A stretch of DNA of 64,000 nucleotides, from the NCBI GenBank assembly GCA_019749915.1, contig JAIEPE010000002.1:62001-126000 (forward strand), read 5' to 3'. Numbering within the stretch: the first letter of the stretch is position 1; the number at the start of each line of letters is the position of its first letter. The position numbers were made by a program, and so were the translations under genes. Source of the stretch: Alphaproteobacteria bacterium. GTDB lineage: Bacteria > Pseudomonadota > Alphaproteobacteria > UBA9655. Positions 35,500 through 45,052 of the stretch are shown in pieces. The notes below the pieces were generated by a model that saw only the letters and a list, made by a program, of their open reading frames with translations, made no database searches and had not been told where the DNA came from.

Positions 35500-38400
35500 G
35501 TTAGGCTTTTCCGTTGAGAAAGGCTTCAGCGGGGGTGATGCCTTTAAAATCGCCAAGACTTCCTTAATGCCACGATCCAATTGAGGATCAATTCCTTTTT
35601 CATAATCCTGAGGGCTAATTTCAACTTCGATATCTGGATCAACCCCATAATTTTCAATGGTCCACCCCACATCATAAAACCAGAAAGAAAACTCCGGCTG
35701 AGTCGTTGAACCACCATCCACAAGGCCATGGCGCAGCCACATACCAATCACGCCGCCCCAGGTTCGTTTTCCAATGAGGGGACCTAAATTAAGCATTTTA
35801 AAGCTATGAGAAAAGATATCTCCATCCGATCCAGCATATTCATTGATAAGAGCAACCATAGGGCCCATAGGAGATTCGGAAGGGTAAGGAATAGATCCAT
35901 ACCAGCGGGTTTGATCGTAGCCCAAGCGTTTACGACCGAGTTTTTCGAGCAGCAGGGGAGAAACATTTCCTCCCCCATTATAACGAACATCCACGACAAG
36001 ACCTTCTCGATTCAGCTCTGCAAGGAATCCTCTGTGGAATTCAGAAAACCCCTGAATACTCATGTCAGGAATATGGATATACCCAATACGGCCCTTTGTT
36101 TTTTCATGAACATAGGCCCTGTTTTTTTCAACCCAATCCCGGTAACGGGAAGAAACTTGTGTTCCAAGAGTTTTGACAAGCGCTTGCTTAGCTTTTCCTT
36201 TTCCAGACTTGACCAGAAGAGAAACCGTATTCTGGGCTTGATTGATCAGCAACATTTCAGGAGAGATTTTCTCATCTAATTTTTGACCGTTTATAGCGAG
36301 AACGTAATCCCCTTCCTGGATGCCAAGCCCGGGTGATGTTAGAGGCGAGGTCTTGGAAGGTGACCAAAGATCCCCTTTTGTAATGTTTGTAATCTTGTAG
36401 GCTTTTTGTGTTTTATCGTAAGTAAAGTCTGCGCCTAAGTTCCCTATAGGGTAAAAAGGAGGGGTGCGGAAATCACCCCCAAAAACATAAGCATGAGATG
36501 TCCCAAGCTCACCATGCATTTCTGCAATAAGATCCGTAAGCTCACTTCTTGAGGCAACCCGACCTAAAAGAGGCTGATACCGCTTATAAATGCCATCCCA
36601 ATCGATTTTAGACATATCTTCTGTCCAGAAAAAATCCTTTTGCAATCGCCAAACTTCGTCAAAAATTTGAGCCCATTCCTTAGAAGGCGTTACGGAAACT
36701 TTCACGCGACTTAGGTCAATCCACCCGCCCTTACGGTAAGAAGGATCGTTCTCTTGGGGCTTTTCTCCAGCTTTAACAACACGCAGCTTTTTAGAGCCAT
36801 AATAACAAAGCCATTGATAATTTGCAGACAGGGTATAGGAGCCCACTTTTGAAATAAGCGTTTCTTCTTTCAGAGCTGCAAAATCATAGCATTTCAGATT
36901 GCCGCTAGAGGAAGGATCTTCTCCATTGCTTTCAAGCAAGCTATGCAAAGGAAAAGAGAGATAAAGAGCTTTTCCGGGAAGACCACGAATGCTAGCGTAA
37001 TCACCTGCTTCTACGGGAAACTCCAGAAGACGATCTTCAATCCCCTTAAGGTCAATTTTAATTGGTTTTGGAGCCGTTGGCTTCTTTTCCTCTTTTTTCT
37101 GAGGTTTGTTTTCTTCTTCCTTTAGGCGAGGAATGAAGGGAGAGACAAGGGTATTATCAAGGAGAATAAGATATGGTTTTGTCCCTTTAGGAAAACCCAT
37201 TTCGAACTGGAGATTATCGTAAACAGGGGCATAGGTGCGCCTTGAAAGAAAATAGAGATATTTGCCTTCAGGATCAAAGCTTGGCGAAAAATCTTCGAGC
37301 AAAGGCTTTGTAATGACGTGGGTTTTAAAGCTTTTAATCTCACAAAGTTTGATGGCTCTTAACCGGTCATTAAGAGGGTAATCATAGGCAACCCATTTAC
37401 CATCGGGAGACCAGTTTAAGCCTCTTATATCGCCAAAATCACTTTTATCTATTCTCTGGATTTTTTCAGTTTTTAAATTGACATGAAAAAGCTCACAGCG
37501 GTGATTTGCAAGAACGACTTCATCTTGAGTCGGAGAAGGTTTGATGGAGAGAATACGCCCCAAATTCATTTTCTTTAAGACTCTTGGCTCCTTAAGAGAT
37601 TCTAGGTCGTGGATTTCAAGCCGATCTTCGCCGTCGCAATCACTTACAATCAAAAGACGTTTTTGGTCAAAAAGCCATGAAGAAGATTTATAACGTATAC
37701 CATCTCGCTCACCATATTGAAAAACCGGGCCTTCCCAATTGGCAAAAGAAAAAGGTCGTCCCCGCGTGACAATAGAAAGCTGGGAGCCGTTTTTGTTTAA
37801 AGTATAAGAAGAAAGATAGGTTGTGGGATCAACAAATTTTCTTGAGCGCTGGGAAAATGAGGAGAAAAAATCAACTTCTATTTTGCGAGGACTCTTGTCC
37901 TTTAAAGAAAAAGTATAAAGATCGCCACCGGCTGTATAAACGAAGTTACCATCCTTATAGTTAAGACCTCGAACAAAGAAGTCTTCGTGGGATGTGTGAC
38001 GTTTAAGATCATCACCCTCGGGTGTACAAGAGTATACATTTCCATGGCCTTGGTGATCACTGATAAAATAAATACGCCCTTCAATCCAAAGGGGACGTAG
38101 AGCATTTCCCTTGATATGAATTAATTTTTTAAAATCTCCTGATCCTGATTCATCAATCCAAAGCTCCCCAGCCGTACCGCCGCGATATCGTTTCCAAGAA
38201 ACGTATCCATGACCATGGCGTTGAATGACGGAGCCTTTACCTTGAGAATCATAATCAATAAAGTTGGCCGGTCCACAGGGAATTTTTTCTGAAATCCCTG
38301 ACTTTGGATCCATCTTGTAAAGATCACGTGTTCGAAACGGAAGATTTTTACTGGTTGAATAGATAACTTCGCCTTGGGGCGTCCAGCCAACAACGAGAGC

Positions 38401-38664
38401 CCCTTCAGCAATGTAGGTCAATCTGCGGGCTTCTCCCCCTTCAGATGGCATGAGGTAGACTTCCCCATGGCCTTCATGGGTACTTGTAAAAGCAATCCAT
38501 TTTTCGTCAGGTGATAAAACGGGATCGTTGGTTTCACCTGTGCCCGCTGTAAGCCGTTCGGCCTTTCCACCTGACAGAGACACTTGCCATAAATCATCAT
38601 CTGCACAAAAAATAATTCGATCTTTCCCAACCGTGGGGTTGCGATAATACCCTTCTCGTTTCAT
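35470..38664 (-). CDS. tricorn-type protease (S41 family)
   Basis: 1064 residues, tricorn length. The N-terminal six- and seven-bladed propellers have repeats such as SPDEKWIAFTSTHEGHGEVY and WSPDGKWVAYDYPLNDRLRA (about 1-660). A helical/PDZ part follows (PGLGIQEGDYVLAINGQKLD near 775). The S41 catalytic domain is C-terminal (GYIHIPDMSIQGFSEFHRGF, VVDVRYNGGGNVS, NEYAGSDGDIFSHSF with the nucleophile Ser, and KRTWGGVIG). Tricorn degrades peptides made by larger proteases in the cytoplasm. No signal peptide is seen (MKREGYYRNPTVGKDRIIFC), consistent with a cytoplasmic site. Confidence 0.93.
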   Translation of the reverse strand: MKREGYYRNPTVGKDRIIFCADDDLWQVSLSGGKAERLTAGTGETNDPVLSPDEKWIAFTSTHEGHGEVYLMPSEGGEARRLTYIAEGALVVGWTPQGEVIYSTSKNLPFRTRDLYKMDPKSGISEKIPCGPANFIDYDSQGKGSVIQRHGHGYVSWKRYRGGTAGELWIDESGSGDFKKLIHIKGNALRPLWIEGRIYFISDHQGHGNVYSCTPEGDDLKRHTSHEDFFVRGLNYKDGNFVYTAGGDLYTFSLKDKSPRKIEVDFFSSFSQRSRKFVDPTTYLSSYTLNKNGSQLSIVTRGRPFSFANWEGPVFQYGERDGIRYKSSSWLFDQKRLLIVSDCDGEDRLEIHDLESLKEPRVLKKMNLGRILSIKPSPTQDEVVLANHRCELFHVNLKTEKIQRIDKSDFGDIRGLNWSPDGKWVAYDYPLNDRLRAIKLCEIKSFKTHVITKPLLEDFSPSFDPEGKYLYFLSRRTYAPVYDNLQFEMGFPKGTKPYLILLDNTLVSPFIPRLKEEENKPQKKEEKKPTAPKPIKIDLKGIEDRLLEFPVEAGDYASIRGLPGKALYLSFPLHSLLESNGEDPSSSGNLKCYDFAALKEETLISKVGSYTLSANYQWLCYYGSKKLRVVKAGEKPQENDPSYRKGGWIDLSRVKVSVTPSKEWAQIFDEVWRLQKDFFWTEDMSKIDWDGIYKRYQPLLGRVASRSELTDLIAEMHGELGTSHAYVFGGDFRTPPFYPIGNLGADFTYDKTQKAYKITNITKGDLWSPSKTSPLTSPGLGIQEGDYVLAINGQKLDEKISPEMLLINQAQNTVSLLVKSGKGKAKQALVKTLGTQVSSRYRDWVEKNRAYVHEKTKGRIGYIHIPDMSIQGFSEFHRGFLAELNREGLVVDVRYNGGGNVSPLLLEKLGRKRLGYDQTRWYGSIPYPSESPMGPMVALINEYAGSDGDIFSHSFKMLNLGPLIGKRTWGGVIGMWLRHGLVDGGSTTQPEFSFWFYDVGWTIENYGVDPDIEVEISPQDYEKGIDPQLDRGIKEVLAILKASPPLKPFSTEKPNLAAPKLKRI

Positions 38665-38745
38665 CCTATCCTCATCAATCCTATAGATTCTATCTTACAG
38701 AAATTTGAGAAAAAAGAAAGAGTTGGGACAGGAAAACTAGTTTCC

Positions 38746-39252
38746 TTATTTGAGGAAGTCCTTGGGGAATAGGGAGATGTTCGTAATCTCTTTTAAAGCA
38801 TTTTCAGTGAGTTCCTTTTTTTCATCTTTTTGAGCTTCAAGAAACCGCTCGACATAAGTAATGGCCTCCTCAAGGATTTGCTTTCGAAAGACTGCTTTTG
38901 TTTCCTCTTTTTCGTTTTCCATGCGTTCAAGCAATGCTTTTTCACGCTGCTTCACAAAATGGTCAAATTCTCGCTCCTTTTCCTTCTTCAAAGCAAGGGC
39001 TTCTTCTTCAGCAAAGGCAATAATTTTAGCAGCTTGTTTTAGGGCCTCTGCATGTTTTTGTTTGTAGGCCTCGAGAAGACTGAGTGCTTCATCATGTAAG
39101 CGTTTTGCTTCCTCGAGTTGGCGAGAAATTTTGTTCCTATGTTCATCTAAGGATTGAGTTAAAAAGCCCATAATCTTTTTTCCAAAGACGATGAGAAAAA
39201 GAATAAAAGAGATCAAAACCCAAAATTCAGGCGTTTCAAACATGTCTCCCAT
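38746..39252 (-). CDS. atpF: ATP synthase F0 subunit b
   Basis: 168 residues. One N-terminal helix (ETPEFWVLISFILFLIVFGK), then a long charged coiled coil rich in K, E and A, typical of b subunits that form the peripheral stalk. It overlaps the preceding b' gene by 17 nt. Distal gene of the F0 operon; the F1 genes are not in the window, as is usual for alphaproteobacteria. Confidence 0.9.
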   Translation of the reverse strand: MGDMFETPEFWVLISFILFLIVFGKKIMGFLTQSLDEHRNKISRQLEEAKRLHDEALSLLEAYKQKHAEALKQAAKIIAFAEEEALALKKEKEREFDHFVKQREKALLERMENEKEETKAVFRKQILEEAITYVERFLEAQKDEKKELTENALKEITNISLFPKDFLK

Positions 39253-39703
39253 CCTTCTCGAAAGAGCCGGCTTTTCCTGTCAATTTTAAGAAAATGCTAT
39301 TGGCAACATCACGCGCTAAGGATTCTATTTCTTTCCTACTCTCAAGACGCGATCGATAAAGCTCTTGTTCTGCAACATGAAGACGATCACTTAGCTTATC
39401 AAGAAAGTCCTTTTGTTGATTGGCAATGGTTGCTGAAATCGTTGTTGACGTGGACTTTAAATGTTGGCGTGCCCTTTCTTTTGCTTGAGCGAGAATGCCT
39501 TCGTAGTCAGCACGAAGGTCTTCTGCCTGCTCTCGATAGGTACTGGCTTTGTTTAGCCTTTCCTCAATAGTTTCCTCCCGCATTTCAAAAATGCGGGTGA
39601 TTTTAGGAAGAACAATGTAAGCTAAGATGAGATAAAGAGCCAAAAAGAAAATCCCAAGCCAAAAAAGTTGAGATGAATAGGTTAAGCTGTCTAATTGAGG
39701 CAT
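39236..39703 (-). CDS. ATP synthase F0 subunit b'
   Basis: 155 residues. N-terminal helix SSQLFWLGIFFLALYLILAY, then IVLPKITRIFEMREETIEER, the b/b' signature, and a coiled coil. It lies right behind the c subunit gene, the place of b' in photosynthetic and alphaproteobacterial operons. Together with the next gene it makes a b-b' heterodimeric stalk (family knowledge). Confidence 0.9.
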   Translation of the reverse strand: MPQLDSLTYSSQLFWLGIFFLALYLILAYIVLPKITRIFEMREETIEERLNKASTYREQAEDLRADYEGILAQAKERARQHLKSTSTTISATIANQQKDFLDKLSDRLHVAEQELYRSRLESRKEIESLARDVANSIFLKLTGKAGSFEKDGRHV

Positions 39704-39726
39704 GCTCTTACTTCCTAAACTCCTAC

Positions 39727-39951
39727 TTACTTAAAGAGAATTAAAAATGCGATAAGGAGAGCGAAAAGGGCCACAGCTTCGGTGAGAGCAAAACCTAAAA
39801 TGCCTACTGGGAAAACCTGTTCCCGTGCTGAGGGATTGCGAGCGATAGAATTAATTAAAGAGGAAAAGATAAGCCCTATACCAAGCCCCACCCCTGCCAG
39901 AGCAAACATTGCAAGGCCTGCGCCTATCATACGTGCTGATTCAACTTCCAT
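39727..39951 (-). CDS. atpE: ATP synthase F0 subunit c
   Basis: 74 residues forming two helices. Helix 1 has [20 protein letters not shown] with the small-residue glycine pattern. The loop [12 protein letters not shown] contains the conserved Arg-Asn-Pro, and helix 2 has the proton-carrying Glu in [14 protein letters not shown]. Forms the rotor ring in the inner membrane. Confidence 0.97.
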   Translation of the reverse strand: MEVESARMIGAGLAMFALAGVGLGIGLIFSSLINSIARNPSAREQVFPVGILGFALTEAVALFALLIAFLILFK

Positions 39952-39965
39952 TTTAGTCTCCTTTT

Positions 39966-40688
39966 CTAATGTAAATGAATGGCATCATGTAAATAAATAC
40001 ACGTTAAAATTGTAAAAACATAGGCCTGTAACACAGCAACCAAAATTTCAAAAGCGGTCAGAAGAATATTAACGGTTAGAGGGGCAATACCAAAAACGCC
40101 TAAAAGAACCGTAAATCCTGCAAAAACCTTTAGCATAGTATGACCCGCCATCATGTTGGCAAAGAGACGAATGGAAAGACTTACAGGACGAGAAAGATAG
40201 GAAAGAAGCTCAATAGGAACAATGAGGGGAAGCATATAAACGGGCGCCCCTTGAGGGACAAATAAGGAAAAATAATGAAAACCATGACGTACAAAACCGA
40301 CAATGGTCGCAATGCCGAAGGCTATAGTAGCTAGTCCAAAGGTCACAATGATTTGACTTGTGAAGGTAAAATTATAGGGGATCATTCCAATCAGGTTGCC
40401 CATTAAAATGAACATAAAGAGGGTAAAAATAAATGGCAAATAAGGACGTCCTTTAATGCCTATGGTTTCATCCATGAGGTTTTCAACAAATCCATAAGTC
40501 ATCTCAACTAGAGACTGCCAACGATTTGGAACGGTTTTTGAACGATAAATTCCTCCCACTAAAAAAAAAGTCGCTGTCAGGACAGCCAAAAGCATAAACA
40601 AAGAGGAATTTGTGAAAGAGATATCGACCCCCTTAATATTGAGAGGAATAAGAGTATGAATTTCAAATTGGTGCAGTGGGTCAAACAT
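39966..40688 (-). CDS. atpB: ATP synthase F0 subunit a
   Basis: 240 residues from ATG 40688 ([16 protein letters not shown]), preferred over an upstream in-frame start at 40742 because it gives the family N-terminus and an 8-nt overlap with atpI. Five to six helices. The essential Arg is in [17 protein letters not shown] near 172. It forms the proton path with the c ring. Confidence 0.95.
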   Translation of the reverse strand: MFDPLHQFEIHTLIPLNIKGVDISFTNSSLFMLLAVLTATFFLVGGIYRSKTVPNRWQSLVEMTYGFVENLMDETIGIKGRPYLPFIFTLFMFILMGNLIGMIPYNFTFTSQIIVTFGLATIAFGIATIVGFVRHGFHYFSLFVPQGAPVYMLPLIVPIELLSYLSRPVSLSIRLFANMMAGHTMLKVFAGFTVLLGVFGIAPLTVNILLTAFEILVAVLQAYVFTILTCIYLHDAIHLH

Positions 40689-40992
40689 GGGGATCCTTCT
40701 TATTATCCTTTGACTCTTTATCCTTGAGGCTTCGATATACATTCACCATACCAGCTGCTGAGCCTAGAATAAAGAAAGAGATGAGCCCCCAAGGAGATAT
40801 TTTAAAAATCCAATCCACAAGAAGCCCTAACCCCACACCAACAAAAACACCCGCAACAAGGTCAGCGCCTATATTAAAGAACTTCCCTGCGAGATTATAA
40901 GAGGACTTTTTTTGCTGCGGCTGAGAAGCACTTTCTTTTTTAGCGTCTTGAATTTTTCTTTTTAAATTGTCTAATGCAGGATCATCAGACAT
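40681..40992 (-). CDS. atpI: ATP synthase assembly protein AtpI
   Basis: 103 residues from ATG 40992 (MSDDPALDNLKRKI), chosen for its AGAGGG ribosome site over an in-frame start at 41043. A charged N-terminus is followed by two helices (IGADLVAGVFVGVGLGLLVD and GLISFFILGSAAGMVNVYRS), matching the AtpI/AtpZ group with its conserved Asp. First gene of the F0 operon. Confidence 0.88.
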   Translation of the reverse strand: MSDDPALDNLKRKIQDAKKESASQPQQKKSSYNLAGKFFNIGADLVAGVFVGVGLGLLVDWIFKISPWGLISFFILGSAAGMVNVYRSLKDKESKDNKKDPHV

Positions 40993-41111
40993 AAGACCCT
41001 CTTCTTTTTCCCTCAGAGTAAGAATCCCCGAGGGAGCTGTCAATAGTTGGATTTATCTTAGCGAAGAATGAAGGGTTTAAAAACAAAAAAACTCATGCTA
41101 CTCTGTGGGTT

Positions 41112-42395
41112 ATGCATATAGATTCCACTCTCACACAAATAGCAATTGTTGTTACCGCGGCTCTTACCGGAGGTATTATTCTTGAAAGATTTAAGCAGCC
41201 CGCCATTTTAGGATATATCTTAGCGGGTGTTTTTCTTGGTCCTTCCTGTTTAGGGTTTATTGAAAATAAAGAAGCTATTTATGATTTAGCTGATTTAGGC
41301 GTCTTAATGCTTCTTTTCGTTGTAGGTATGGAATTAAGTCTCAGACCCTTTGTTACAATTTGGAAAGTTGCGGTGGGGTGTGTCACTTTACAGGTTGTGG
41401 GAGGACTGGCAATTGCTTTTCCCTTGTCTCATTTTTTTCATTGGCCCCTTAACCTCACCCTTCTTCTCGCCTTTGTTTTTGCCCTCAGCAGTACGGCAGT
41501 TGCAGTCAAAATGCTCGATACAATTGGAGAGCTTAAAACAGGGACAGGACGCCTGACGATTGGCGTTCTCGTTGCGCAAGACCTGGCTATCGTTCCGATG
41601 ATTCTTATTATTCGAGGGCTTCAACCAGGAGGTGAGTTTAATTTAACAATTATGCTCCTTAAAATCCTGATTTCCTTGGGGCTTCTTGCTGTACTTGTCT
41701 GGTATTTAAGTCGGAAAGAGCGTATTCGCCTTCCTTTCTTAACGCAAGTTGCGGGTCATGTGGACCTTACTCCTTTAATGGGGCTCGCTTTTTGTTTTGG
41801 AGCTTCCGCAATTGCAGGTCTCTCAGGACTTTCTGCAGCCTATGGAGCTTTTTTGGCAGGACTGGTTATGGGAAACAGCTATGAACGGCAAGTCTTTATT
41901 GAGAAGATGACTCCCATTTATAGTGTCTTGATGATGATTTTTTTCCTCTCTATAGGGCTGCTCCTCAATGTTAACTTTATTTGGGAAAACCTAGGAAAAG
42001 TCTTAATGATTCTTATCTTCATTACCTTGGGAAAAACGGCTTTGAATATTAGCATTCTCCATCTTTTGCGTCAGCCCTGGACCAAATCTTTTCTTTCGGG
42101 AGTCGTTTTGGGACAATTAGGAGAGTTTTCCTTTCTTTTAGCAACCGTTGGCGAAGAAGTTGGAATTGTGACCCAATATGGAACAAATCTTATTGTTTCT
42201 TTAACCGTTCTTTCATTGGCTTTAAGCCCTATTTGGCTTGCAACGGCCAAAAGACTTCATGATATTGCCCCTAAGAGAGCGACGAGCTTCATGAAACTTT
42301 TAAATCTTCTTTTTGGCCGAGAATTTCTTTTTTTTCAGCGAGTCTATAAAAAGTGTAAACAGGGATTATTGCGCCGTGCCAACCTTCCAGATTGA
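41112..42395 (+). CDS. CPA2-family cation:proton antiporter
   Basis: 427 residues, 12-13 helices. Family motifs: FKQPAILGYILAGVFLGPSC near 27, LADLGVLMLLFVVGMELSLR near 59, ALSSTAVAVKMLDTIGELKT near 125, and LSAAYGAFLAGLVMGNS near 240. Resembles KefB/KefC exchangers but lacks the C-terminal TrkA-N/RCK domain, so it is not a glutathione-gated Kef by sequence. K+ or Na+ specificity is unknown. The tail overlaps rnhB slightly. Confidence 0.9.
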   Translation: MHIDSTLTQIAIVVTAALTGGIILERFKQPAILGYILAGVFLGPSCLGFIENKEAIYDLADLGVLMLLFVVGMELSLRPFVTIWKVAVGCVTLQVVGGLAIAFPLSHFFHWPLNLTLLLAFVFALSSTAVAVKMLDTIGELKTGTGRLTIGVLVAQDLAIVPMILIIRGLQPGGEFNLTIMLLKILISLGLLAVLVWYLSRKERIRLPFLTQVAGHVDLTPLMGLAFCFGASAIAGLSGLSAAYGAFLAGLVMGNSYERQVFIEKMTPIYSVLMMIFFLSIGLLLNVNFIWENLGKVLMILIFITLGKTALNISILHLLRQPWTKSFLSGVVLGQLGEFSFLLATVGEEVGIVTQYGTNLIVSLTVLSLALSPIWLATAKRLHDIAPKRATSFMKLLNLLFGREFLFFQRVYKKCKQGLLRRANLPD

Positions 42396-42990
42396 ATCTC
42401 AATTTCAAGGACCTGTTGGAGGAATAGATGAGGCTGGAAGAGGTCCTTGGGCAGGCCCAGTTGTTGCCGCCGTTGCAGTTTTTTTAAAACCTCCCCCTAA
42501 GACGTTTGAGGATGCAATACAAGATTCAAAAAAACTTTCTAAAATAAAACGAGAGAGTGTTTTTAAAAGTCTTCATGAATTAGAAGATTTTGTCTTTGCT
42601 ATTGGCAAAGCATCCGTTGCCGAGATTGATCTCCATAATATTTTACAGGCCACATTTTTAGCCATGCGGCGTGCCGTGCAGTGCTTACCTTTTACTCCTC
42701 AAACCTTACTCATTGATGGAAAGTTTATTCCAACTTTTGACAACATTGATGCCTATCCCATTATTGGAGGCGATGGAAAAAGTCTTTCTATTGCCGCAGC
42801 GTCCATCTTAGCAAAAGTAACCCGCGATCAAGATATGGAAGTCTTAGCTCGAGAATGTCCTCATTATGGCTGGGAGCGCAATTCAGGTTATGGAACTGTA
42901 GAGCACCAGGAATCCTTAAAAAAACATGGAGTTACACACCATCACCGTAAAAGTTTTGCTCCTATTCGAGCCCTTTCAAGCCCGCGCTAA
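42376..42990 (+). CDS. rnhB: ribonuclease HII
   Basis: 204 residues from GTG 42376 (PTFQIESQFQGPVGGIDEAG), chosen because the longer frame from 42313 adds residues that overlap the antiporter gene and match no RNase HII. GIDEAGRGPWAGPVVAAVAV carries the catalytic Asp-Glu. SKKLSKIKRESVF, LIDGKFIP and the ASILAKVTRDQDM block (catalytic Asp) follow. Cuts RNA of RNA-DNA hybrids and single misinserted ribonucleotides. It overlaps mutY at the 3' end by 29 nt. Confidence 0.92.
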   Translation: MPTFQIESQFQGPVGGIDEAGRGPWAGPVVAAVAVFLKPPPKTFEDAIQDSKKLSKIKRESVFKSLHELEDFVFAIGKASVAEIDLHNILQATFLAMRRAVQCLPFTPQTLLIDGKFIPTFDNIDAYPIIGGDGKSLSIAAASILAKVTRDQDMEVLARECPHYGWERNSGYGTVEHQESLKKHGVTHHHRKSFAPIRALSSPR

Positions 42991-43924
42991 TGATTTTTTT
43001 CATAACGGTGGGAAGCGCATACTTCTTTAAATCATGGGGGTGAACCCATATCCCCTCCCCTTCCATAGGTTTGTCTATATAGCAAAGTGCTGCGTTTAGA
43101 TGAAAGTGAGTGAAGGTATGTTTTACAGTCAATTTCTCCCCTATATTTTTTTCTTCTGTCCAAGGGGTGGAGGGAACTTCCATCATACCTCCTAAAAGGC
43201 CTTGCGAAGGTCTCCTTCTTAACCAAATTGCCCCATCTTTACGTTGAATTATAAAGGCAGTGGTATAGCGGGTGGGTAGCTTCTTTTTGACCGGTTTATT
43301 TGGAAAAAACTCAGGCTTTCCCAATTTATAACCCTTGCAAGTCTTTTGAAGAGGGCAACTTTCACAGGAAGGGTTTTTAGGCCTACAAATGAGAGCTCCA
43401 AGTTCCATCAAAGCTTCTGTAAAATCTCCACAGCGCGTCTCAGGGAGGAGTTTTAAGAGCTTAGTGCGTACGGATTTATAAGGATTCAGACAATCAAGTC
43501 CATAATAGCGACATAAGACCCGAATAACGTTGCCATCAACAGCGGCTGCTTTTTTGTTAAAAGCGATAGAAGCAATAGCAGCAGCTGTATAGGGGCCAAT
43601 TCCAGGTAAATTTATAAGTTCATGCTCTTCTTGTGGGAAGGACCTTGCTAAATGGTGAGCACATTTATGAAGGTTTCTTGCTCTAGAATAGTAACCTAGG
43701 CCTTGCCACTCAATAAGAACTTCATCTAAGGAGGCAGTAGCCAGGTTTTGAATTTCAGGCCACTTTTGAGTAAATCTGTTAAAATAGGGAATAACTGTTG
43801 CAACAGTTGTTTGTTGCAACATAATCTCACTTAACCACGTATAGTAAGGATTTTTCTTCTGAATCCGCCAAGGGAGATTTCGTTGAGAACGGTCATACCA
43901 GGTGAGAAGTTTTTCTGAGAACAC
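42962..43924 (-). CDS. mutY: A/G-specific adenine DNA glycosylase
   Basis: 320 residues. Helix-hairpin-helix LPGIGPYTAAAIASIAF near 114 and the catalytic Asp in AAAVDGNVIRVLCRYYG near 136. The iron-sulfur loop CRPKNPSCESCPLQKTC has the C-x6-C-x2-C-x5-C spacing. A C-terminal NUDIX-like domain (about 215-320) recognises 8-oxoG. Removes adenine mispaired with 8-oxoguanine. It is divergent from dciA. Confidence 0.95.
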   Translation of the reverse strand: MFSEKLLTWYDRSQRNLPWRIQKKNPYYTWLSEIMLQQTTVATVIPYFNRFTQKWPEIQNLATASLDEVLIEWQGLGYYSRARNLHKCAHHLARSFPQEEHELINLPGIGPYTAAAIASIAFNKKAAAVDGNVIRVLCRYYGLDCLNPYKSVRTKLLKLLPETRCGDFTEALMELGALICRPKNPSCESCPLQKTCKGYKLGKPEFFPNKPVKKKLPTRYTTAFIIQRKDGAIWLRRRPSQGLLGGMMEVPSTPWTEEKNIGEKLTVKHTFTHFHLNAALCYIDKPMEGEGIWVHPHDLKKYALPTVMKKIISAGLKGLE

Positions 43925-43960
43925 TTTTCAAATCTTTAGAAAGCTTATATCTTTAATTCT

Positions 43961-44431
43961 ATGAAACATAGTAGCAAGTTTGGACCAACGCGCCTAGGTC
44001 TTTTTACGCAAAGGCTTGTAAAGCCTGTATTTAAAAGCCGTGGTTTAATGGAAGGGAAGATCATCACCCATTGGCCACAAATTGTGGGGGAAAAGTTTGC
44101 CCGTATCTCCTTTGCTGAAAAAATAACATTTCCAAAAGGGAGTCGATCAGAAGGAACCCTTCATTTAAATGTAACTTCTTCAGGCGCTCTTTTGTTTCAG
44201 TATGCTCAAGACTTGATTTTAGAGAGGGTAAATATTTTTTTTGGTTATAAAGCTCTTTCAAAATTAAGAATGATTCATGGCTTAATACTTCAGGAAGAAG
44301 CAAAAACGCCCCCTCTTCCCAAAATTCTTACGAGGGAAGAGAAGGCCTGGCTTGAGAAACAAATAGAAGGGATAGAAGACATTGAACTTCAAGTTAATCT
44401 TCAAAAACTAGGGGAGGCTGTTTGTCGGTAA
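43961..44431 (+). CDS. dciA: DciA-like (DUF721) DNA replication protein
   Basis: 156 residues. The DUF721 core is visible: LTQRLVKPVFKSRGL is followed by ITHWPQIVGEKFARISFAEK, then GTLHLNVTSSGALLFQYAQD and INIFFGYKALSKLRMIHG-like strands. DciA loads the DnaB helicase in bacteria lacking DnaC/DnaI (family knowledge). The C-terminus carries a charged helical tail. Confidence 0.8.
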   Translation: MKHSSKFGPTRLGLFTQRLVKPVFKSRGLMEGKIITHWPQIVGEKFARISFAEKITFPKGSRSEGTLHLNVTSSGALLFQYAQDLILERVNIFFGYKALSKLRMIHGLILQEEAKTPPLPKILTREEKAWLEKQIEGIEDIELQVNLQKLGEAVCR

Positions 44432-44438
44432 GAAAAGC

Positions 44439-44915
44439 TTATTTTGAGGGCATTTTATAGTCATCGAATTGACTTTCGATAAGCCACTCTGCAAACCGCA
44501 TATCAAACTTCCTTGGCTCTTCTCTAGAAGAATAAAAATAGACCTTCTTTAAGGCATCAAGAAATTCATCAACAGAAACTTTGATTTCCTTTTCTTCTAT
44601 TAAGGCTAAAATTTGCTTTGAACAATCAAGCATGAGGTCTGGATGATCCATACGCGACCGTTTCCGAATTCTTCCTTGGAGTTCTGGTGAATACCCATCA
44701 TTCCTCACTGAAGAAGCACTCATAAGATCAATAATGGAGCATTCTAATGCTTCGGCGATAGCTTGAAGGGATTGAGCGCTTGGTTTTTTAATTCGGCCTT
44801 TCAGAATATTTCTAACTGAATGAATACTTAAGCCAGCGCGTCTTTCCAACTCTGCAATGGAAAGATTTTTTGCTTCCATACGTTCGATGATTTTCTCTTT
44901 TAATGCTGATGTCAT
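44439..44915 (-). CDS. XRE-family helix-turn-helix regulator
   Basis: 158 residues. N-terminal HTH_3: NLSIAELERRAGLSIHSVRN is followed by ILKGRIKKPSAQSLQAIAEA and LECSIIDLM. The C-terminal half (about 70-158) is basic then acidic and of unknown fold, ending WLIESQFDDYKMPSK. Resembles phage/plasmid-type repressors. It is divergent from the unknown genes at 45053-45817, which it may control. Confidence 0.88.
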   Translation of the reverse strand: MTSALKEKIIERMEAKNLSIAELERRAGLSIHSVRNILKGRIKKPSAQSLQAIAEALECSIIDLMSASSVRNDGYSPELQGRIRKRSRMDHPDLMLDCSKQILALIEEKEIKVSVDEFLDALKKVYFYSSREEPRKFDMRFAEWLIESQFDDYKMPSK

Positions 44916-44929
44916 AAAACCTTATACCT

Positions 44930-44988
44930 AATTTAATTTCCTGAATCTTAGTATAAAATGATATTTTTGGTAAGCCTAAAATTAAATT
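44930..44988. promoter_or_regulatory. inverted AT-rich operator candidate of the XRE regulator
   Basis: AATTTAATTT (44930-44939) and AAATTAAATT (44979-44988) are inverse copies flanking TATAAA (44952-44957), directly upstream of the XRE start. Low complexity, so moderate weight. Confidence 0.3.
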
Positions 44989-45052
44989 CACTAAAAAAAG
45001 CTAGCGCTTTCAAAATTTCTTGTATACAAAATATCAAAAATAATTAACTTAA

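Noticed and set aside
35806-36279. 157-residue plus-strand frame inside the tricorn gene
   Set aside because: Antisense to the catalytic S41 domain; no ribosome site or domain.
38720-38750. GGAAAACTAGTTTCC palindrome after atpF as a terminator
   Set aside because: Stem is AT-rich and not followed closely by a T-run on the minus strand; evidence too weak.
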